64,000 nt of DNA from Rubrivivax sp. (GCA_016790225.1 JAEUOZ010000007.1:102382-166381); one strand, 5' to 3'. Counted from the first letter of the stretch, positions 34,878 through 44,682 are shown. Notes: generated from the letters alone by a model not told the origin. Numbers and translations are program-made.

Positions 34878-36269
34878 TCAGCGCCCATGGGCACGCAACT
34901 GAGCCTGCGCGCGCTGCGCCATGTGGGCCGTCACGGCAGCCACTGCGCGCGCGCAGGTCTCGTCGACCGTGCCCTGGGAGCTCACGATCACCGCACGATC
35001 GAGGCTGTGGGCCAGCTGCCCGTAGCGGCCCAGCAGCTCGCGCGCGCTCTGCAGCGTGATCTCGCCCTTGCGCGCGACCAGGGTCTCGGCGTCGGCCTGC
35101 AGGATCAGCCAGAGATCCGGTTGGGGGATCAGCCACGAAGCCCAGCGCGCTGGCGCAAAGGCTTGCGGCAGCCGATAGCGCCGGTGGTCGACCAGCATGT
35201 CGTGAAAGTAGCGGTCGAACAGCACCAGACCCGAGCGCAGCTTGGTCGGCAGGACGGCGCGCAGCCAGCCCTGCCAATAGTCCGCCACGAAGTACAGGCA
35301 CTTGGCCAGATTGGCGCCGGTGCCGCGGGGCGCCTGGGCGTGCGGATCCGTGACTGCCACCGGAGACCTGTCCTGGCGGCCGAAGCGCGGGCGCAGGTGA
35401 AAGCGTGCCACGCGCCTGAATCCCTGGGCCAGCTCGCGCTCGAGGTGATCCAGCACGGTGGACTTGCCGCTGCCATCGGGGCCCAGCACGGCCACGACCA
35501 GACCCGTGGGGCGCGTGAGGCGATGCCACCGGCGACGCCACTCTCGCATCACGCTGCGGGGCTCATCCGGCCTTTCAGCGCGCGCCAGGTTCAAGCGAAT
35601 CATCTCGGCGCGCAAGCGACCCATCTCGGCATCCAGCCAGGCAGCGTCGCCGCGCAGCAGCGCTTGCTGCACCGCAGGCCCGCTGGCGCCAGGCAGCCGG
35701 CGGGCCAGCACGGAACGGCAGCCTGCCGGATCTTCTTCGAGGCAGCGGCGCAGGCGATCCAGGTGGACGGCTTCGAGACGCGCCTTGCCCGCGATCCGCT
35801 TGATCAGGTAGTACTCGAACTCCGCGTCCGCGCTCGGAATCCAGAAGCCCTGGGTGCTTCGGCGCTTGCGCGAGAGGATGTCCTGCGGGCCCAGCCAGAC
35901 CTGCGAGCGGATGCGGTAGTGAGACGCGGCGTCAGGGTGCAGGTAGACCAGATTTGGCCCGACCTGGGCCGCAAGCACGTAGTAACAGGCCGAGACTTCG
36001 TGCTGCAGGACCTGGACCAGCGTTGCACCGTCGATCGCGCCGGCCCGGCCCAGCAGGGCCGGCAGCCGTTGAAAGTCTTGCGGGCTGACCATGAAGTCGA
36101 TGTCCGATCCGATGTGGTCCGGATAGCCTTCGTGGCCAGCGAGGATCACATAGGGAATCTGCTCACGATCCAGCAGCCCGCAGAAGCTGCGAAACAGCCC
36201 TTGCTTGACCCGCAGGAGCGGATCAACGGCTGCCTTGGCAATCGGGGCACAAGCGGCGGAAGTGCTCAT
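34878..36269 (-). CDS. Nucleotidyltransferase-fold / thymidylate kinase-like fusion protein
   Basis: A 463-aa two-domain protein. Residues about 25-110 contain LLDREQIPYVILAGHEGYPDHIGSDIDFMV, the GSDIDF motif of polymerase-beta-type nucleotidyltransferases. Residues about 255-460 contain a P-loop VAVLGPDGSGKSTVLDHL, a LVLFDRYFHDMLVDHRRYR block like the DRY/DRH region of thymidylate kinases, and PDLWLILQADAETLVARKGE. It sits 64 bp below epsI in the same direction. It may phosphorylate or activate a sugar or lipid-linked glycan; this is inference from context. The enzymatic reaction is unknown. Confidence 0.72.
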   Translation of the reverse strand: MSTSAACAPIAKAAVDPLLRVKQGLFRSFCGLLDREQIPYVILAGHEGYPDHIGSDIDFMVSPQDFQRLPALLGRAGAIDGATLVQVLQHEVSACYYVLAAQVGPNLVYLHPDAASHYRIRSQVWLGPQDILSRKRRSTQGFWIPSADAEFEYYLIKRIAGKARLEAVHLDRLRRCLEEDPAGCRSVLARRLPGASGPAVQQALLRGDAAWLDAEMGRLRAEMIRLNLARAERPDEPRSVMREWRRRWHRLTRPTGLVVAVLGPDGSGKSTVLDHLERELAQGFRRVARFHLRPRFGRQDRSPVAVTDPHAQAPRGTGANLAKCLYFVADYWQGWLRAVLPTKLRSGLVLFDRYFHDMLVDHRRYRLPQAFAPARWASWLIPQPDLWLILQADAETLVARKGEITLQSARELLGRYGQLAHSLDRAVIVSSQGTVDETCARAVAAVTAHMAQRAQAQLRAHGR

Positions 36270-36333
36270 GGCGCGGCGTGTTCAAGGTTCGTTTGACCGC
36301 CCGGGGCAAGCCCGCCGAGGGCGCGCGCGAAGG

Positions 36334-37050
36334 TCAACTTCCGAAGTAGCGATTGCGCACCGGACCCGGCATCGCAGAGAACAGCTCGCGCAGGAACTCC
36401 TGCTGGGCTTCAAACTGCTGCTCCATCGTGCCGCCGCTGACGGTGGACACGCGCACCAGCATGCCGTCGGCAATCTGGCCGCGGATGCCGAAGCCGAGCT
36501 GGGCGAGCTTGCGGCCCAGGCCCGGCAGCGTGGCGATGTCATCCAGCGTCACCCAGTACATCACCGGTTCGACACGAGCGCCCTGCCGGGCCAGCAGACG
36601 TTGAAGCTCCAGATCGCGGCTGTTGGGCAGGCGCAGGATCGAGCGTCCCTGCGTCTTCACGCTGAAGCCTTGGGCCGTGTAGCAGAACTCGGGGCGGTGC
36701 ACGGCAGTGGCTTCGGAGCCTTGATCGCTGCCATAGGCGATGGACAGCATGACGATCTGGTCACGGGGCCCGATGTAGGTTCTCGCCAGGACCTGCGTGT
36801 AGAGCTCGTCAAGCCGGGACTGCATCTCCGGGTTGGGCAGAACCGGCTGCATGAAGTCGGCTTCGCGCCAGCCGCCAAAGGCCTTGGGAACCTGCTTGCT
36901 CAGCTCGATGGGTGCCCGTGTCCGCGCCAGGTATTCGGTCGGACGCATCCACTCGGCCAAGGCCAGCGCGCCCAGCAGCACACCAAGCAGCACCATGCCG
37001 CGCAGCAGCGGCACGGGGGAGCGCATGTTGGCAACCAGAGAGGGATTCAT
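36334..37050 (-). CDS. epsI: Exosortase B-associated protein EpsI
   Basis: A 238-aa protein with one N-terminal transmembrane segment (LLRGMVLLGVLLGALALAEW) and a periplasmic domain with family features: FGGWREADF, FCYTAQGFSV and YWVTLDD. EpsI partners with exosortase in exopolysaccharide production and protein sorting; its biochemical role is not established. It overlaps the exosortase stop by 4 bp, so expression is coupled. Confidence 0.92.
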   Translation of the reverse strand: MNPSLVANMRSPVPLLRGMVLLGVLLGALALAEWMRPTEYLARTRAPIELSKQVPKAFGGWREADFMQPVLPNPEMQSRLDELYTQVLARTYIGPRDQIVMLSIAYGSDQGSEATAVHRPEFCYTAQGFSVKTQGRSILRLPNSRDLELQRLLARQGARVEPVMYWVTLDDIATLPGLGRKLAQLGFGIRGQIADGMLVRVSTVSGGTMEQQFEAQQEFLRELFSAMPGPVRNRYFGS

Positions 37051-37964
37051 GTGCGTGCCTTCAGGGGGACGCGATCGTTGTCGAACCAGCGCCCCAGGAT
37101 CCAGTCGCAGCCGATGAGCAGCATGAAGGCCACGACAAACAAGACCAGCCCGGCGAACTGGTGCACGAATCCCTGCCCGGCCTCATTGCCGAAGTAGTAG
37201 GTCACCAGTACGAGGATGATCACCCGCACCACGTTCGCGACGAATGCGCAGGGAATCACCAGGATGGCCAGCAGCGTCGCGCGAACCTTGTTGGTGTAGC
37301 CCATCACCTGGATGTACAGCAGCCCGAAGGCTTCGAGGGTGAACATGGAGGTGAGGCCTGCGCAGGCGTCGGCGACCAGCAGCTGGTACTGACCGACCAT
37401 CAGGATCACGCCGCTTCTGGCAATGGGATAGCCCAGATGATGAAGCAGGGCCTCTGCCACATAGGAAACGGATGACTTCAGCGGCAGCGTGACCGCCTGG
37501 ACCAGCACGCCGGGCAGCGGAACGGTGAAGAGCAGGAAGAAGAGCGGGAACCAGGCCATCCGCCAGCCCGCGCCACCCCGCAGCCACAGCAACGCCGTGC
37601 TGATGAACAGCACATGCGAGAGCGCTTCTGCCTGGATGATGGCCTGCGAACGGCCGATGACGAACAGCAGGACGCCGATCGCCAGGACGGCCGCGCCAGG
37701 CCAGACGGCGGGAGTCGGAGGCAGCGCAAGAAAGGCCTTGCGCTTCACCCACATCAACCACAAGGCCACGCCCAGCACGACGGGGCCGTGACTCTGTTCC
37801 TCGGTGCTCCAGATCTGCTGGGCCAGGTCGTAGTACGTCGGCACCGCCACCACGATGATGGCCAGCGCCATCAGCACGGCGCCGATGAGGAAGGTGTTTT
37901 CTTCGGTGGCCTTCTGCTGCGAATCGCTGCTCGCCAAGGCCTCGCCCTTCAGCCTAGTACTCAT
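37047..37964 (-). CDS. xrtB: Exosortase B (EpsH family)
   Basis: A 305-aa polytopic membrane protease/transpeptidase that cuts PEP-CTERM proteins after export. About eight helices are seen. The catalytic triad fits the Cys in LLVADACAGLTSMF, the Arg in FVANVVRVIILVLVTYYFG and the His in GQGFVHQFAGLVLFVVA. The N-terminal EEQSHGPVVLGVALWLMW and VWPGAAVL match the EpsH family. It overlaps epsG by 11 bp and epsI by 4 bp. Its likely substrates in the window are the four PEP-CTERM proteins at 15.0, 16.9, 19.5 and 58.9 kb. Confidence 0.95.
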   Translation of the reverse strand: MSTRLKGEALASSDSQQKATEENTFLIGAVLMALAIIVVAVPTYYDLAQQIWSTEEQSHGPVVLGVALWLMWVKRKAFLALPPTPAVWPGAAVLAIGVLLFVIGRSQAIIQAEALSHVLFISTALLWLRGGAGWRMAWFPLFFLLFTVPLPGVLVQAVTLPLKSSVSYVAEALLHHLGYPIARSGVILMVGQYQLLVADACAGLTSMFTLEAFGLLYIQVMGYTNKVRATLLAILVIPCAFVANVVRVIILVLVTYYFGNEAGQGFVHQFAGLVLFVVAFMLLIGCDWILGRWFDNDRVPLKART

Positions 37965-38865
37965 TCATCACAACGCCAGCGACCGTGACGGAGCTCTTTT
38001 CCAGCGACGAGACGACGCCCTGGAGTTGATCCATGCGGGTCCGGCCCTTGCGGCCAAGCACCAGCGCGACGCCGCAGCGGGCCGCAATCACACGGGCGTC
38101 CGAGCCGTGAGAGGCCGATGGCGTATCCACCAGCACATGATCGAACTTGTGCAGCAGCTCCGTGATGAGCAGCCCGAAGGTCGGGCGCTGCAGCAATTCC
38201 TGCGGGTTGGGTGGCACCGGACCTGAAGGCACCACGAAGAGGCTGGACAGCCCCCGAACCTGCTGGATCATGCGGCGCTCGGCGCGCCCGCTGAGGATCG
38301 TGCTGAGACCTGCATGCGCATCGCTCAGGCCGAAGATCTCGCGCAGACGGGGCGTGCGCATGTCGGCATCCACGATCACGGTGCGCCCGCCCAGCTGGCT
38401 GAAGGCCACGGCCAGATTGGCCGCCACAAAACTTCTGCCTTCGCCCGCGCCCGGGCTCATCACCGCCAGCGCGCGGCGCGGCAGCTGGGGAGAGAGCGCT
38501 CCCATCAGCAGCTGGCTGCGCATCTCGCGAAAGGCTTCCGACTCATCGCTGAAGGGCTGCGAAGCCGCGATCAGTTCACCCGAGCCCTTCAGATCAGAGG
38601 GCACATAGGGATACTTGAACTGCTTGGACAGCGCCCAGATGACGTCATCCGGCGTGGCCAGTCGCAGCGACACGGCGGCTTCGCCGAAGCGGATGCCGCG
38701 CTCCTTCTGGTGCGACAGGATCTGGTCGATCTGCTCATCGCTGAGCTTGCACGCGTCGCGGATGTAGTCTCCGATGCTGCCGCTGACATGGCGTTCTTCG
38801 GCATCTTCTGCCGCATGCATCGAGTGCGGAAAGCCGACTTGCGAGTGCTGGAAGCTGGTGTTCAC
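37954..38865 (-). CDS. epsG: Chain-length determinant kinase-like protein EpsG
   Basis: A 303-aa protein of the BY-kinase/MinD-like type. The first 90 residues are an N-terminal domain like that of type II secretion ATPases (IRDACKLSDEQIDQILSHQKERGIRFGEAAVSL). The ATPase part has MSPGAGEGRSFVAANLAVAF (Walker A with Arg where Lys-Ser/Thr is expected), VIVDADMR (Walker A') and FDHVLVDTP (Walker B). No Tyr-rich tail is seen. It partners EpsF to control polymer length. It overlaps xrtB by 11 bp. Confidence 0.92.
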   Translation of the reverse strand: MNTSFQHSQVGFPHSMHAAEDAEERHVSGSIGDYIRDACKLSDEQIDQILSHQKERGIRFGEAAVSLRLATPDDVIWALSKQFKYPYVPSDLKGSGELIAASQPFSDESEAFREMRSQLLMGALSPQLPRRALAVMSPGAGEGRSFVAANLAVAFSQLGGRTVIVDADMRTPRLREIFGLSDAHAGLSTILSGRAERRMIQQVRGLSSLFVVPSGPVPPNPQELLQRPTFGLLITELLHKFDHVLVDTPSASHGSDARVIAARCGVALVLGRKGRTRMDQLQGVVSSLEKSSVTVAGVVMNEY

Positions 38866-38875
38866 GGTGCGCGCC

Positions 38876-40309
38876 TCAGGAAGACTTGGCTGGCCGCAGC
38901 AGGCCGGTGATGACGCGTGTCTTGCTCATGCGCAGGCGGGCGGTCTCCTTGCCGCCCGAAGCCAGCTTAGAGATCGGCAGCACGGCCAGCAAAGGCTTGC
39001 CCAGGTCGAGCAGAACGTCATCCTTCGTGCGCAGGCGACGGTCGCGCAGTTCGCGGATCAGCGCGGCACCGATGGCGAGCAAGGTGCCCAGCACGAGGCT
39101 CACGAGCACGATCAAGACCGTGTTGGGGGATGAGGGCTTCGGGGACACCGATGCGCGCTTGATGATCGAGATGTTCGATTGCGTGTTCTGGCTTTCCACG
39201 TTGGTCTGCGAGACACGAACCAGGATCGCGTCATAGGCGCGCTGCGCGTTTTCGACATCGCGCTGGAGCACGGCGGCTTCATCCCGCAGTGATTTCAGCT
39301 GCAGCACCCGGGCGCGCTGCGCCTCCAGTGCGCCACGCACCTGGGCGACACGCATCTGGTTCACGCTGTTGTTGACGGTCACGCTGCCGCTGGCGATGCG
39401 CTGCGCATCGGCCTTGCGCTGGCGAAGCTCCTGGAGCTGGGCCCGGGCCGAGGCCAGCTGCGGGTGGTTGGGTCCGAGGCGCTCGACCAGTTCGAGGATG
39501 CGCGCTTCTTCGCGGGCCACCTCGGCACTCAGATTGGCCACGACCGGGTTGTTCAGGACTTCGCTCATCTGTTCAGGACGAGTGCCTGCCTGATCCTGCC
39601 GGCCGCCGCTTTCGACGGCGATCGCCTGCAGGGTCAGCAGCTGGCTCGACAGTTCCGACAGCCGATGGTTCTCGACATCCAGGCGTTCGTCGGTGGCGAG
39701 CAGGCCGTTCTTGGTCTGGTAGGACGACAGGCGCTTCTGCGCCACTTCCAGTGCGTCGCGCAATTCCTTGGCGCGGTTGTCGAAGAAGTTGTTGTAGAGC
39801 TTGGCCGGGTCGGCGCGCAGCTCGACGGTCGTGTCGACATAGGCCTGGACGAAGGCGTTGGTCAGTGCCGCCGAGAAGCGCGGGTCAGGAGACTCGTAGG
39901 ACACGGAGATGACGTTCGAATCGCGCGAAGGCGTGACGGTCAGCTTCTTGAGCAGGGCCTCGGCCAGCCAGGGCTCAAACTCACCCTTGCCGTCGGTCGC
40001 CTCGCGCCACTGATCGATCACCTCGGCGCTCTGCGTGAGGCCCAGCGCCGAGATGGCCTTGCGCGCGACCTGCTCGCTCTTGATCAGCTCGACCTGCGTG
40101 GTCATGAACGTCGAGCTGAGCATGCCCGCGATCGGTACACCCCCCACCGGATCCGGCGTGCGCACATCGATCATCACCGTGGCGCTGGATCGATAGGCCC
40201 GCGGCAGCAAGAAGCTCAGCGCCACACCCACCGAGATCGCCAGGAGCAGGACGACGAGCGCCGTGCGCCAGCGAGCGGCAAAGACGGAGAGAAGTTGTCC
40301 CAGTGTCAT
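38876..40309 (-). CDS. epsF: Chain-length determinant protein EpsF (Wzz/PCP family)
   Basis: A 477-aa polysaccharide co-polymerase. Two transmembrane segments flank a long periplasmic part: residues 15-38 (WRTALVVLLLAISVGVALSFLLP) and near 420 (TVLIVLVSLVLGTLLAIGAAL). The region between is largely coiled coil (KELRDALEVAQKRLSSYQ, ILELVERLGPNHPQLASARAQLQEL). It has the Wzz-type N-terminal VMIDVRTPDPVGG. ATG 40309 begins the family N terminus MTLGQLLSVFAARW; an in-frame start 23 codons up is less likely. It is first in the epsF-epsG-xrtB-epsI line and has a CCCC/GGGG palindrome 180 bp upstream. Confidence 0.92.
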   Translation of the reverse strand: MTLGQLLSVFAARWRTALVVLLLAISVGVALSFLLPRAYRSSATVMIDVRTPDPVGGVPIAGMLSSTFMTTQVELIKSEQVARKAISALGLTQSAEVIDQWREATDGKGEFEPWLAEALLKKLTVTPSRDSNVISVSYESPDPRFSAALTNAFVQAYVDTTVELRADPAKLYNNFFDNRAKELRDALEVAQKRLSSYQTKNGLLATDERLDVENHRLSELSSQLLTLQAIAVESGGRQDQAGTRPEQMSEVLNNPVVANLSAEVAREEARILELVERLGPNHPQLASARAQLQELRQRKADAQRIASGSVTVNNSVNQMRVAQVRGALEAQRARVLQLKSLRDEAAVLQRDVENAQRAYDAILVRVSQTNVESQNTQSNISIIKRASVSPKPSSPNTVLIVLVSLVLGTLLAIGAALIRELRDRRLRTKDDVLLDLGKPLLAVLPISKLASGGKETARLRMSKTRVITGLLRPAKSS

Positions 40310-40458
40310 ATGGCGTTTGGCGCCAGAACGGCGCCCGGGAGTTGGCAGGTGTACAAAGGCAGTTTGCAGATCCTGCAAACCCGCCCATGAGACGACCGAT
40401 TCTAGAAGTCGGGTCTCATGAACTTCCCCCCTAGAGCCAGCCTGTTCCGGGGGCCGGA

Positions 40459-40478
40459 TTACCTTTGCTCACAGGTAA
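40459..40478. promoter_or_regulatory. Inverted repeat TTACCT-N8-AGGTAA upstream of epsF
   Basis: A perfect 6-bp inverted repeat about 150 bp before the epsF start, ending 10 bp from the CCCC/GGGG palindrome. Two sites this close suggest a composite regulatory region. Confidence 0.4.
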
Positions 40479-40488
40479 CAAAAGGTCC

Positions 40489-40508
40489 ACCCCCGATTCG
40501 CGGGGGGT
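40489..40508 (-). promoter_or_regulatory. GC palindrome upstream of the epsF operon
   Basis: ACCCCCGATTCGCGGGGGGT at 40489-40508 shares ACCCCCGATTCGCGGGG with the copy at 17987 and differs by one base from the core of the one at 14919. It is 180 bp before the epsF start. No GG-N10-GC promoter was found between it and the gene. Confidence 0.55.
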
Positions 40509-40570
40509 GCCAGCCGCCGGCAACAAGCCGCAAATTGAGGGCCGCCAGGCGCGGCCGCAGCGGCGAGGGC

Positions 40571-41236
40571 TCAGCCCGGCTGAGCCGCCGACTTCAGCAG
40601 CCCGCGGCTCTCGATGAACGCCACCGCGTCGGACAGGCCGGTCCCGGTACGCAGGTTGGTCATCAGATAAGGACGCTGCGGACGCATCCTGCGCGTATCC
40701 GCCTCCATCACCGACAGATCCGCCCCGACATGCGGGGCCAGATCGATCTTGTTGATCACGAACAGGTCGCTCTTGGTGATGCCCGGCCCGCCCTTGCGCG
40801 GAATCTTCTCGCCGGCCGCGACGTCGATGACATAGATCGTCAGATCGCTCAGTTCGGGGCTGAAGGTGGCGGCCAGGTTGTCGCCGCCGCTTTCGATGAA
40901 GACGATGTCGGCGTTCGGAAACCTGGCCAGCATGCGATCGACCGCCTCCAGGTTGATGCTGGCGTCTTCGCGGATCGCAGTGTGGGGGCAGCCGCCGGTT
41001 TCCACACCCATGATGCGCTCAGGCTCCAGTGCGCCGGCCACGGTGAGCAGACGCTGGTCTTCCTTGGTGTAGATGTCGTTGGTGACGACAACCAGATCCC
41101 ATTGGTCGCGCATGCGCTTGCACAGCATCTCCACCAGCGTGGTCTTGCCGGAGCCCACGGGGCCGCCGACACCGACGCGCAGCGGGGGCAGCCGCTTGCT
41201 GCGGCCTGGGATGTGGTGGAGCGGGCTGGCATTCAT
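40571..41236 (-). CDS. ureG: Urease accessory GTPase UreG
   Basis: A 221-aa GTPase that drives nickel delivery into apo-urease with UreD/UreF and receives nickel from UreE. P-loop [16 protein letters not shown], the ESGGDN motif, [17 protein letters not shown] and the NKIDLAP guanine-specificity motif are present. It is the last gene of the urease operon, 54 bp after ureF. The length is typical. Confidence 0.97.
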   Translation of the reverse strand: MNASPLHHIPGRSKRLPPLRVGVGGPVGSGKTTLVEMLCKRMRDQWDLVVVTNDIYTKEDQRLLTVAGALEPERIMGVETGGCPHTAIREDASINLEAVDRMLARFPNADIVFIESGGDNLAATFSPELSDLTIYVIDVAAGEKIPRKGGPGITKSDLFVINKIDLAPHVGADLSVMEADTRRMRPQRPYLMTNLRTGTGLSDAVAFIESRGLLKSAAQPG

Positions 41237-41290
41237 GCGGGAGATCCTCGCAGGGTTCGTGCCCGGTCTGCCGACGCTTCGGGCCGGCGA

Positions 41291-41986
41291 TCAGGAGCGG
41301 AACAGGCGGCTGTATTGCTGCTCATGGCGCGCGCTCAGGATCGCGAGCATCGGGGTGAAGGCCTGGCGATGCTCCGCGCGGCGCTGCAGGGCGGTCTCGA
41401 CGGCGGCCGGGATGGCGTCCACCAGCCGCGCAAGCACCCGCTGCGCGCCCGCCTGACCCAGAGGCACGGCCTTGATCGCGGCCTGCGCCATGTTCTCGGC
41501 CCAGCCGAAGGCAAACGCCAGGGCGGCTTGTCGGGGTTCGGCGCCGGTCAGGGCGCTGGCCAGCGCAAAGGCCAGGGGCCAGGTCGGCGCGGGGCGAAGG
41601 CCGGCCAGCGCTGTGACGCGCGGATCGGCCGCATCCTGACCCTGGCGCAGCCACTCGGTGAGCGAGCGGCCCATCTGCTCAGACTGCAGACGCATCTCTG
41701 CCGTCTCGCGCGTGTCCAGCACCCAGTCATTGAGGCCGCGCACGGCCTCCAGGTTCCCGGCCTGCCAGGCCAGGTGCGAAGCGATCATCACGGGCAGATC
41801 GGCGCGGGCCTGGTTGAGCTGCAGCTGGTGCAGCAGCCAATCGCCTGCCTGCTGCTCCTGACGCACGAGGCCCTGCTCGACCGCAGCTTCCAGGCCCTCG
41901 GAGTAACTGAAGCCGCCCACAGGCAGTGCGGGCGAGGCGAGCCACATCAGGCGCAGCAGCGTGGTGTCGGCACCAGGCATGGGCAT
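41291..41986 (-). CDS. ureF: Urease accessory protein UreF
   Basis: A 231-aa accessory protein that joins UreD to form the platform for Ure[30 protein letters not shown] is the family N terminus, and [15 protein letters not shown] and [22 protein letters not shown] match the C-terminal part. The start is uncertain: a TTG at 42007 overlaps the ureE stop (TTGA) and could serve by coupling; ATG 41986 is given here. Confidence 0.93.
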   Translation of the reverse strand: MPMPGADTTLLRLMWLASPALPVGGFSYSEGLEAAVEQGLVRQEQQAGDWLLHQLQLNQARADLPVMIASHLAWQAGNLEAVRGLNDWVLDTRETAEMRLQSEQMGRSLTEWLRQGQDAADPRVTALAGLRPAPTWPLAFALASALTGAEPRQAALAFAFGWAENMAQAAIKAVPLGQAGAQRVLARLVDAIPAAVETALQRRAEHRQAFTPMLAILSARHEQQYSRLFRS

Positions 41987-42003
41987 GGGCAAGGCTGGCG
42001 GAG

Positions 42004-42777
42004 TCAATGCTTGTGCTGGCAGCCAGGACCGTGGACATGGCCTTGAACCGGCTCATGAGAGTGACCGTGCCCAGGGTCATGGTGCGTGTGATCGTGAACC
42101 TGTGCATGACCGGCTGCCGGCGTGGGCGCGGGCTGGTGATCATGACCGTGGCTGTGTCCGTGATCGTGGCTGTGGCCATGGCTATGGTGATGCTCATGAC
42201 CATGGTCGTGGCCGTGGCCGTGCTGGTGACCATGGTGATCGCCGTGGTCATGGCCGTGGTCATGACCGGGCTGCTGCGAGGCAGGCCCGGTGTGCTCATG
42301 GTGGCCCCCGTGGGCGTGCGTGCCTGCGGCATAGGCACCGCCCTCGGGATCAAACGGCAGCAGGGTCTCGTTGACGAGCAGGTGCATGCGTCCGAGCATC
42401 TCGGCCAGCACCGGATCGGGCTCGATCTTCAGGTGATCGGGCTGCAGCTCGATCGCCACATGCCGATTGCCCAGGTGATAGGCCGCGCGTGTGAGGTCGA
42501 AAGCTGTTCCGTGCTCCGGGCAGTGGCGAATCACCATCACCGGTTGCGGGGCGGCCAGCACGCGGATCAGCGAGCCATCTTCGGCCAGCAGCACGTCGCC
42601 GCCGCGCACGGCCGTGCCGCGAGACAGGAAGACACCGATGCTGCGGCCTGCACTGTCGGTGGCTTCGAAGCGGCTCTTCTGGCGCACATCCCAGTCCAGC
42701 AGCAGCGTCGAAGCACGCTTGAGCAACACGGCGGCGAGACCCCTGCCGGCAGGGATGAGCTTGGAAGCGGTGAGCAT
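42004..42777 (-). CDS. ureE: Urease nickel metallochaperone UreE with a very long His-rich tail
   Basis: A 257-aa protein. Residues 1 to about 150 form the usual UreE fold (peptide-binding domain, then the metal domain with [31 protein letters not shown]). From about residue 153 to the end it is dominated by GHDHGHD-type repeats, with about 40 His in some 104 residues, far longer than the 15-residue tail of Klebsiella UreE. The tail should store several nickel ions. ATG 42777 fits the family start (MLTASKLIP); 38 extra upstream codons are read as noncoding. Confidence 0.95.
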   Translation of the reverse strand: MLTASKLIPAGRGLAAVLLKRASTLLLDWDVRQKSRFEATDSAGRSIGVFLSRGTAVRGGDVLLAEDGSLIRVLAAPQPVMVIRHCPEHGTAFDLTRAAYHLGNRHVAIELQPDHLKIEPDPVLAEMLGRMHLLVNETLLPFDPEGGAYAAGTHAHGGHHEHTGPASQQPGHDHGHDHGDHHGHQHGHGHDHGHEHHHSHGHSHDHGHSHGHDHQPAPTPAAGHAQVHDHTHHDPGHGHSHEPVQGHVHGPGCQHKH

Positions 42778-42952
42778 GGTGGACTCCTGGCGGGTCTCCG
42801 GCGCGGCATGAGCCTGCGCCGGTTGCGGGATTCGTGAGGATTGCAAGGTCAGGCGAACCCGCGATGCCCGCGATGCCCGCGCATTTGACACGAAAGCCGC
42901 TGCCGCGGCCTGATCACGGACGATCGCCCGCCGCTGCGTTGACGCGCGCCCC
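42778..42952. other. Gap between ureC and ureE
   Basis: A 175-bp gap unusual inside an otherwise tight operon. It contains two direct copies of GCGATGCCC (42861-42878). No gene or terminator is evident; an internal promoter for ureEFG is possible. Confidence 0.4.
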
Positions 42953-44680
42953 TCAGAACAGGAAGTAGCGCTGCGCCATCGGCAGCACCAGCGCCGGTTC
43001 GCAGCTCAGCAGCTGGCCGTCGGCGCGCACCTGGTAGGTCTGGGCATCGATCTGCATCTGCGGCAGGTAGGCGTTGTGGACCATGTCGGTCTTCTTCACC
43101 GTTCGGCAGCCCTTGACGGCCGCCAGCGGCTTGCGCAGCCCGTAGGCCGCCGCCGCGCCACTGGACAGTGCGGACTGGCTGACGAAGCTCAAGGAGGAAC
43201 CCGCTAACGCACCACCGAAGCTGCCGAACATCGGACGGTGATGCACCGGTTGCGGCGTGGGGATGCTGGCGTTCGGATCGCCCATCGCGGCGGCTGCAAT
43301 GAAGCCGCCCTTGAGGATGAGACTGGGCTTGACGCCGAAGAACGCGGGTTTCCACAGCACCAGATCGGCCCACTTGCCCACCTCGATGCTGCCCACCTCG
43401 TGGGCGATGCCGTTGGCGATGGCCGGGTTGATCGTGTACTTGGCCACGTAGCGCTTGACGCGCTGGTTGTCCTGGCGATCGCTGTCGCCCGGCAGCGCAC
43501 CGCGCTGCTGCTTCATCTTGTGCGCCGTCTGCCAGGTGCGGATGATCACCTCGCCGACACGGCCCATGGCCTGGCTGTCGCTGCTCATCATGCTGATGGC
43601 GCCCAGATCGTGCAGGATGTCCTCGGCCGCGATGGTTTCGCGCCGGATGCGGCTTTCGGCGAAGGCCAGATCTTCGGCGATGGATGCATCGAGGTGATGG
43701 CAGACCATCAGCATGTCCAGGTGCTCGTCCACGGTGTTGGCCGTGTAGGGCATCGTGGGGTTGGTGGACGAGGGCAGGAAGTTGGATTCGCCCACCACGC
43801 GCAGGATGTCCGGGGCATGGCCGCCGCCAGCGCCTTCGGTGTGGAAGGCGCACAGCGTGCGCCCGCGCGTGGCGGCGATGGTGTCTTCGACAAAGCCGGA
43901 TTCATTGAGCGTGTCGCTGTGGATCGACACCTGGGTATCGGTGGCCTCGGCCACCGAGAGGCACTGATCGATCGCGGCCGGCGTGGTGCCCCAGTCTTCG
44001 TGCAGCTTCATGCCGATGGCGCCGGCCTCGACCTGCTGGACCAGGGCCTCGGGCCGGCTGGCGTTGCCCTTGCCCAGGAAGCCCAGGTTCATCGGGAAGG
44101 CGTCCGCCGCCTGCAGCATGCGGCGGATGTTGGCCGGGCCGGGTGTGCAGGTGGTCGCGAAGGTGCCGGTGGCCGGCCCCGTGCCGCCGCCCAGCATGGT
44201 GGTCACGCCGCTGGACAGCGCTTCTTCGATCTGCTGCGGGCAGATGAAGTGGATGTGGCTGTCGATGCCGCCAGCGGTGACGATCAGGCCTTCGCCGGCG
44301 ATGATCTCGGTGCCCGGCCCGATGACGATGTCCACGCCAGGCTGCACATCCGGATTGCCGGCCTTGCCGATGGCCGCGATACGGCAGCCGCGGATGCCGA
44401 TATCGGCCTTGACGATGCCCCAGTGATCGATGATCACCGCATTGGTGATCACGCAGTCGACGGCCTGATCCGGGCCCGGGCCGTTGATCTGCTGGCTCTG
44501 GCCCATGCCGTCGCGAATGGTCTTGCCGCCGCCGAATTTCACTTCCTCGCCGTAGCTGCCGGCGGCGAGCGTGTGATCGCGCTCGATCTCGATCAGCAGG
44601 TCCGTATCGGCCAGGCGCAGGCGATCGCCGACGGTGGGGCCGTATTGTTCGGCGTAGGCACGCCGGCCGATGAGCGTCAT
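42953..44680 (-). CDS. ureC: Urease alpha subunit
   Basis: A 575-aa catalytic subunit that hydrolyses urea to ammonia and CO2 at a di-nickel site. Seen: metal-binding [10 protein letters not shown], the carbamylated Lys in [25 protein letters not shown], and the flap Cys/His in [22 protein letters not shown]. Length is normal. It is separated from ureB by only 2 bp. It acts in a UreABC complex in the cytoplasm. Confidence 0.98.
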   Translation of the reverse strand: MTLIGRRAYAEQYGPTVGDRLRLADTDLLIEIERDHTLAAGSYGEEVKFGGGKTIRDGMGQSQQINGPGPDQAVDCVITNAVIIDHWGIVKADIGIRGCRIAAIGKAGNPDVQPGVDIVIGPGTEIIAGEGLIVTAGGIDSHIHFICPQQIEEALSSGVTTMLGGGTGPATGTFATTCTPGPANIRRMLQAADAFPMNLGFLGKGNASRPEALVQQVEAGAIGMKLHEDWGTTPAAIDQCLSVAEATDTQVSIHSDTLNESGFVEDTIAATRGRTLCAFHTEGAGGGHAPDILRVVGESNFLPSSTNPTMPYTANTVDEHLDMLMVCHHLDASIAEDLAFAESRIRRETIAAEDILHDLGAISMMSSDSQAMGRVGEVIIRTWQTAHKMKQQRGALPGDSDRQDNQRVKRYVAKYTINPAIANGIAHEVGSIEVGKWADLVLWKPAFFGVKPSLILKGGFIAAAAMGDPNASIPTPQPVHHRPMFGSFGGALAGSSLSFVSQSALSSGAAAAYGLRKPLAAVKGCRTVKKTDMVHNAYLPQMQIDAQTYQVRADGQLLSCEPALVLPMAQRYFLF

Positions 44681-44682
44681 CG

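Noticed and set aside
38876..40378. Longer start for epsF at 40378
   Set aside because: The 23 extra residues lack the family N terminus, which begins at MTLGQLL (40309).
42849..43853. 334-codon minus-strand frame within ureC
   Set aside because: It lies in another frame of the well-conserved ureC and shows no family motif.
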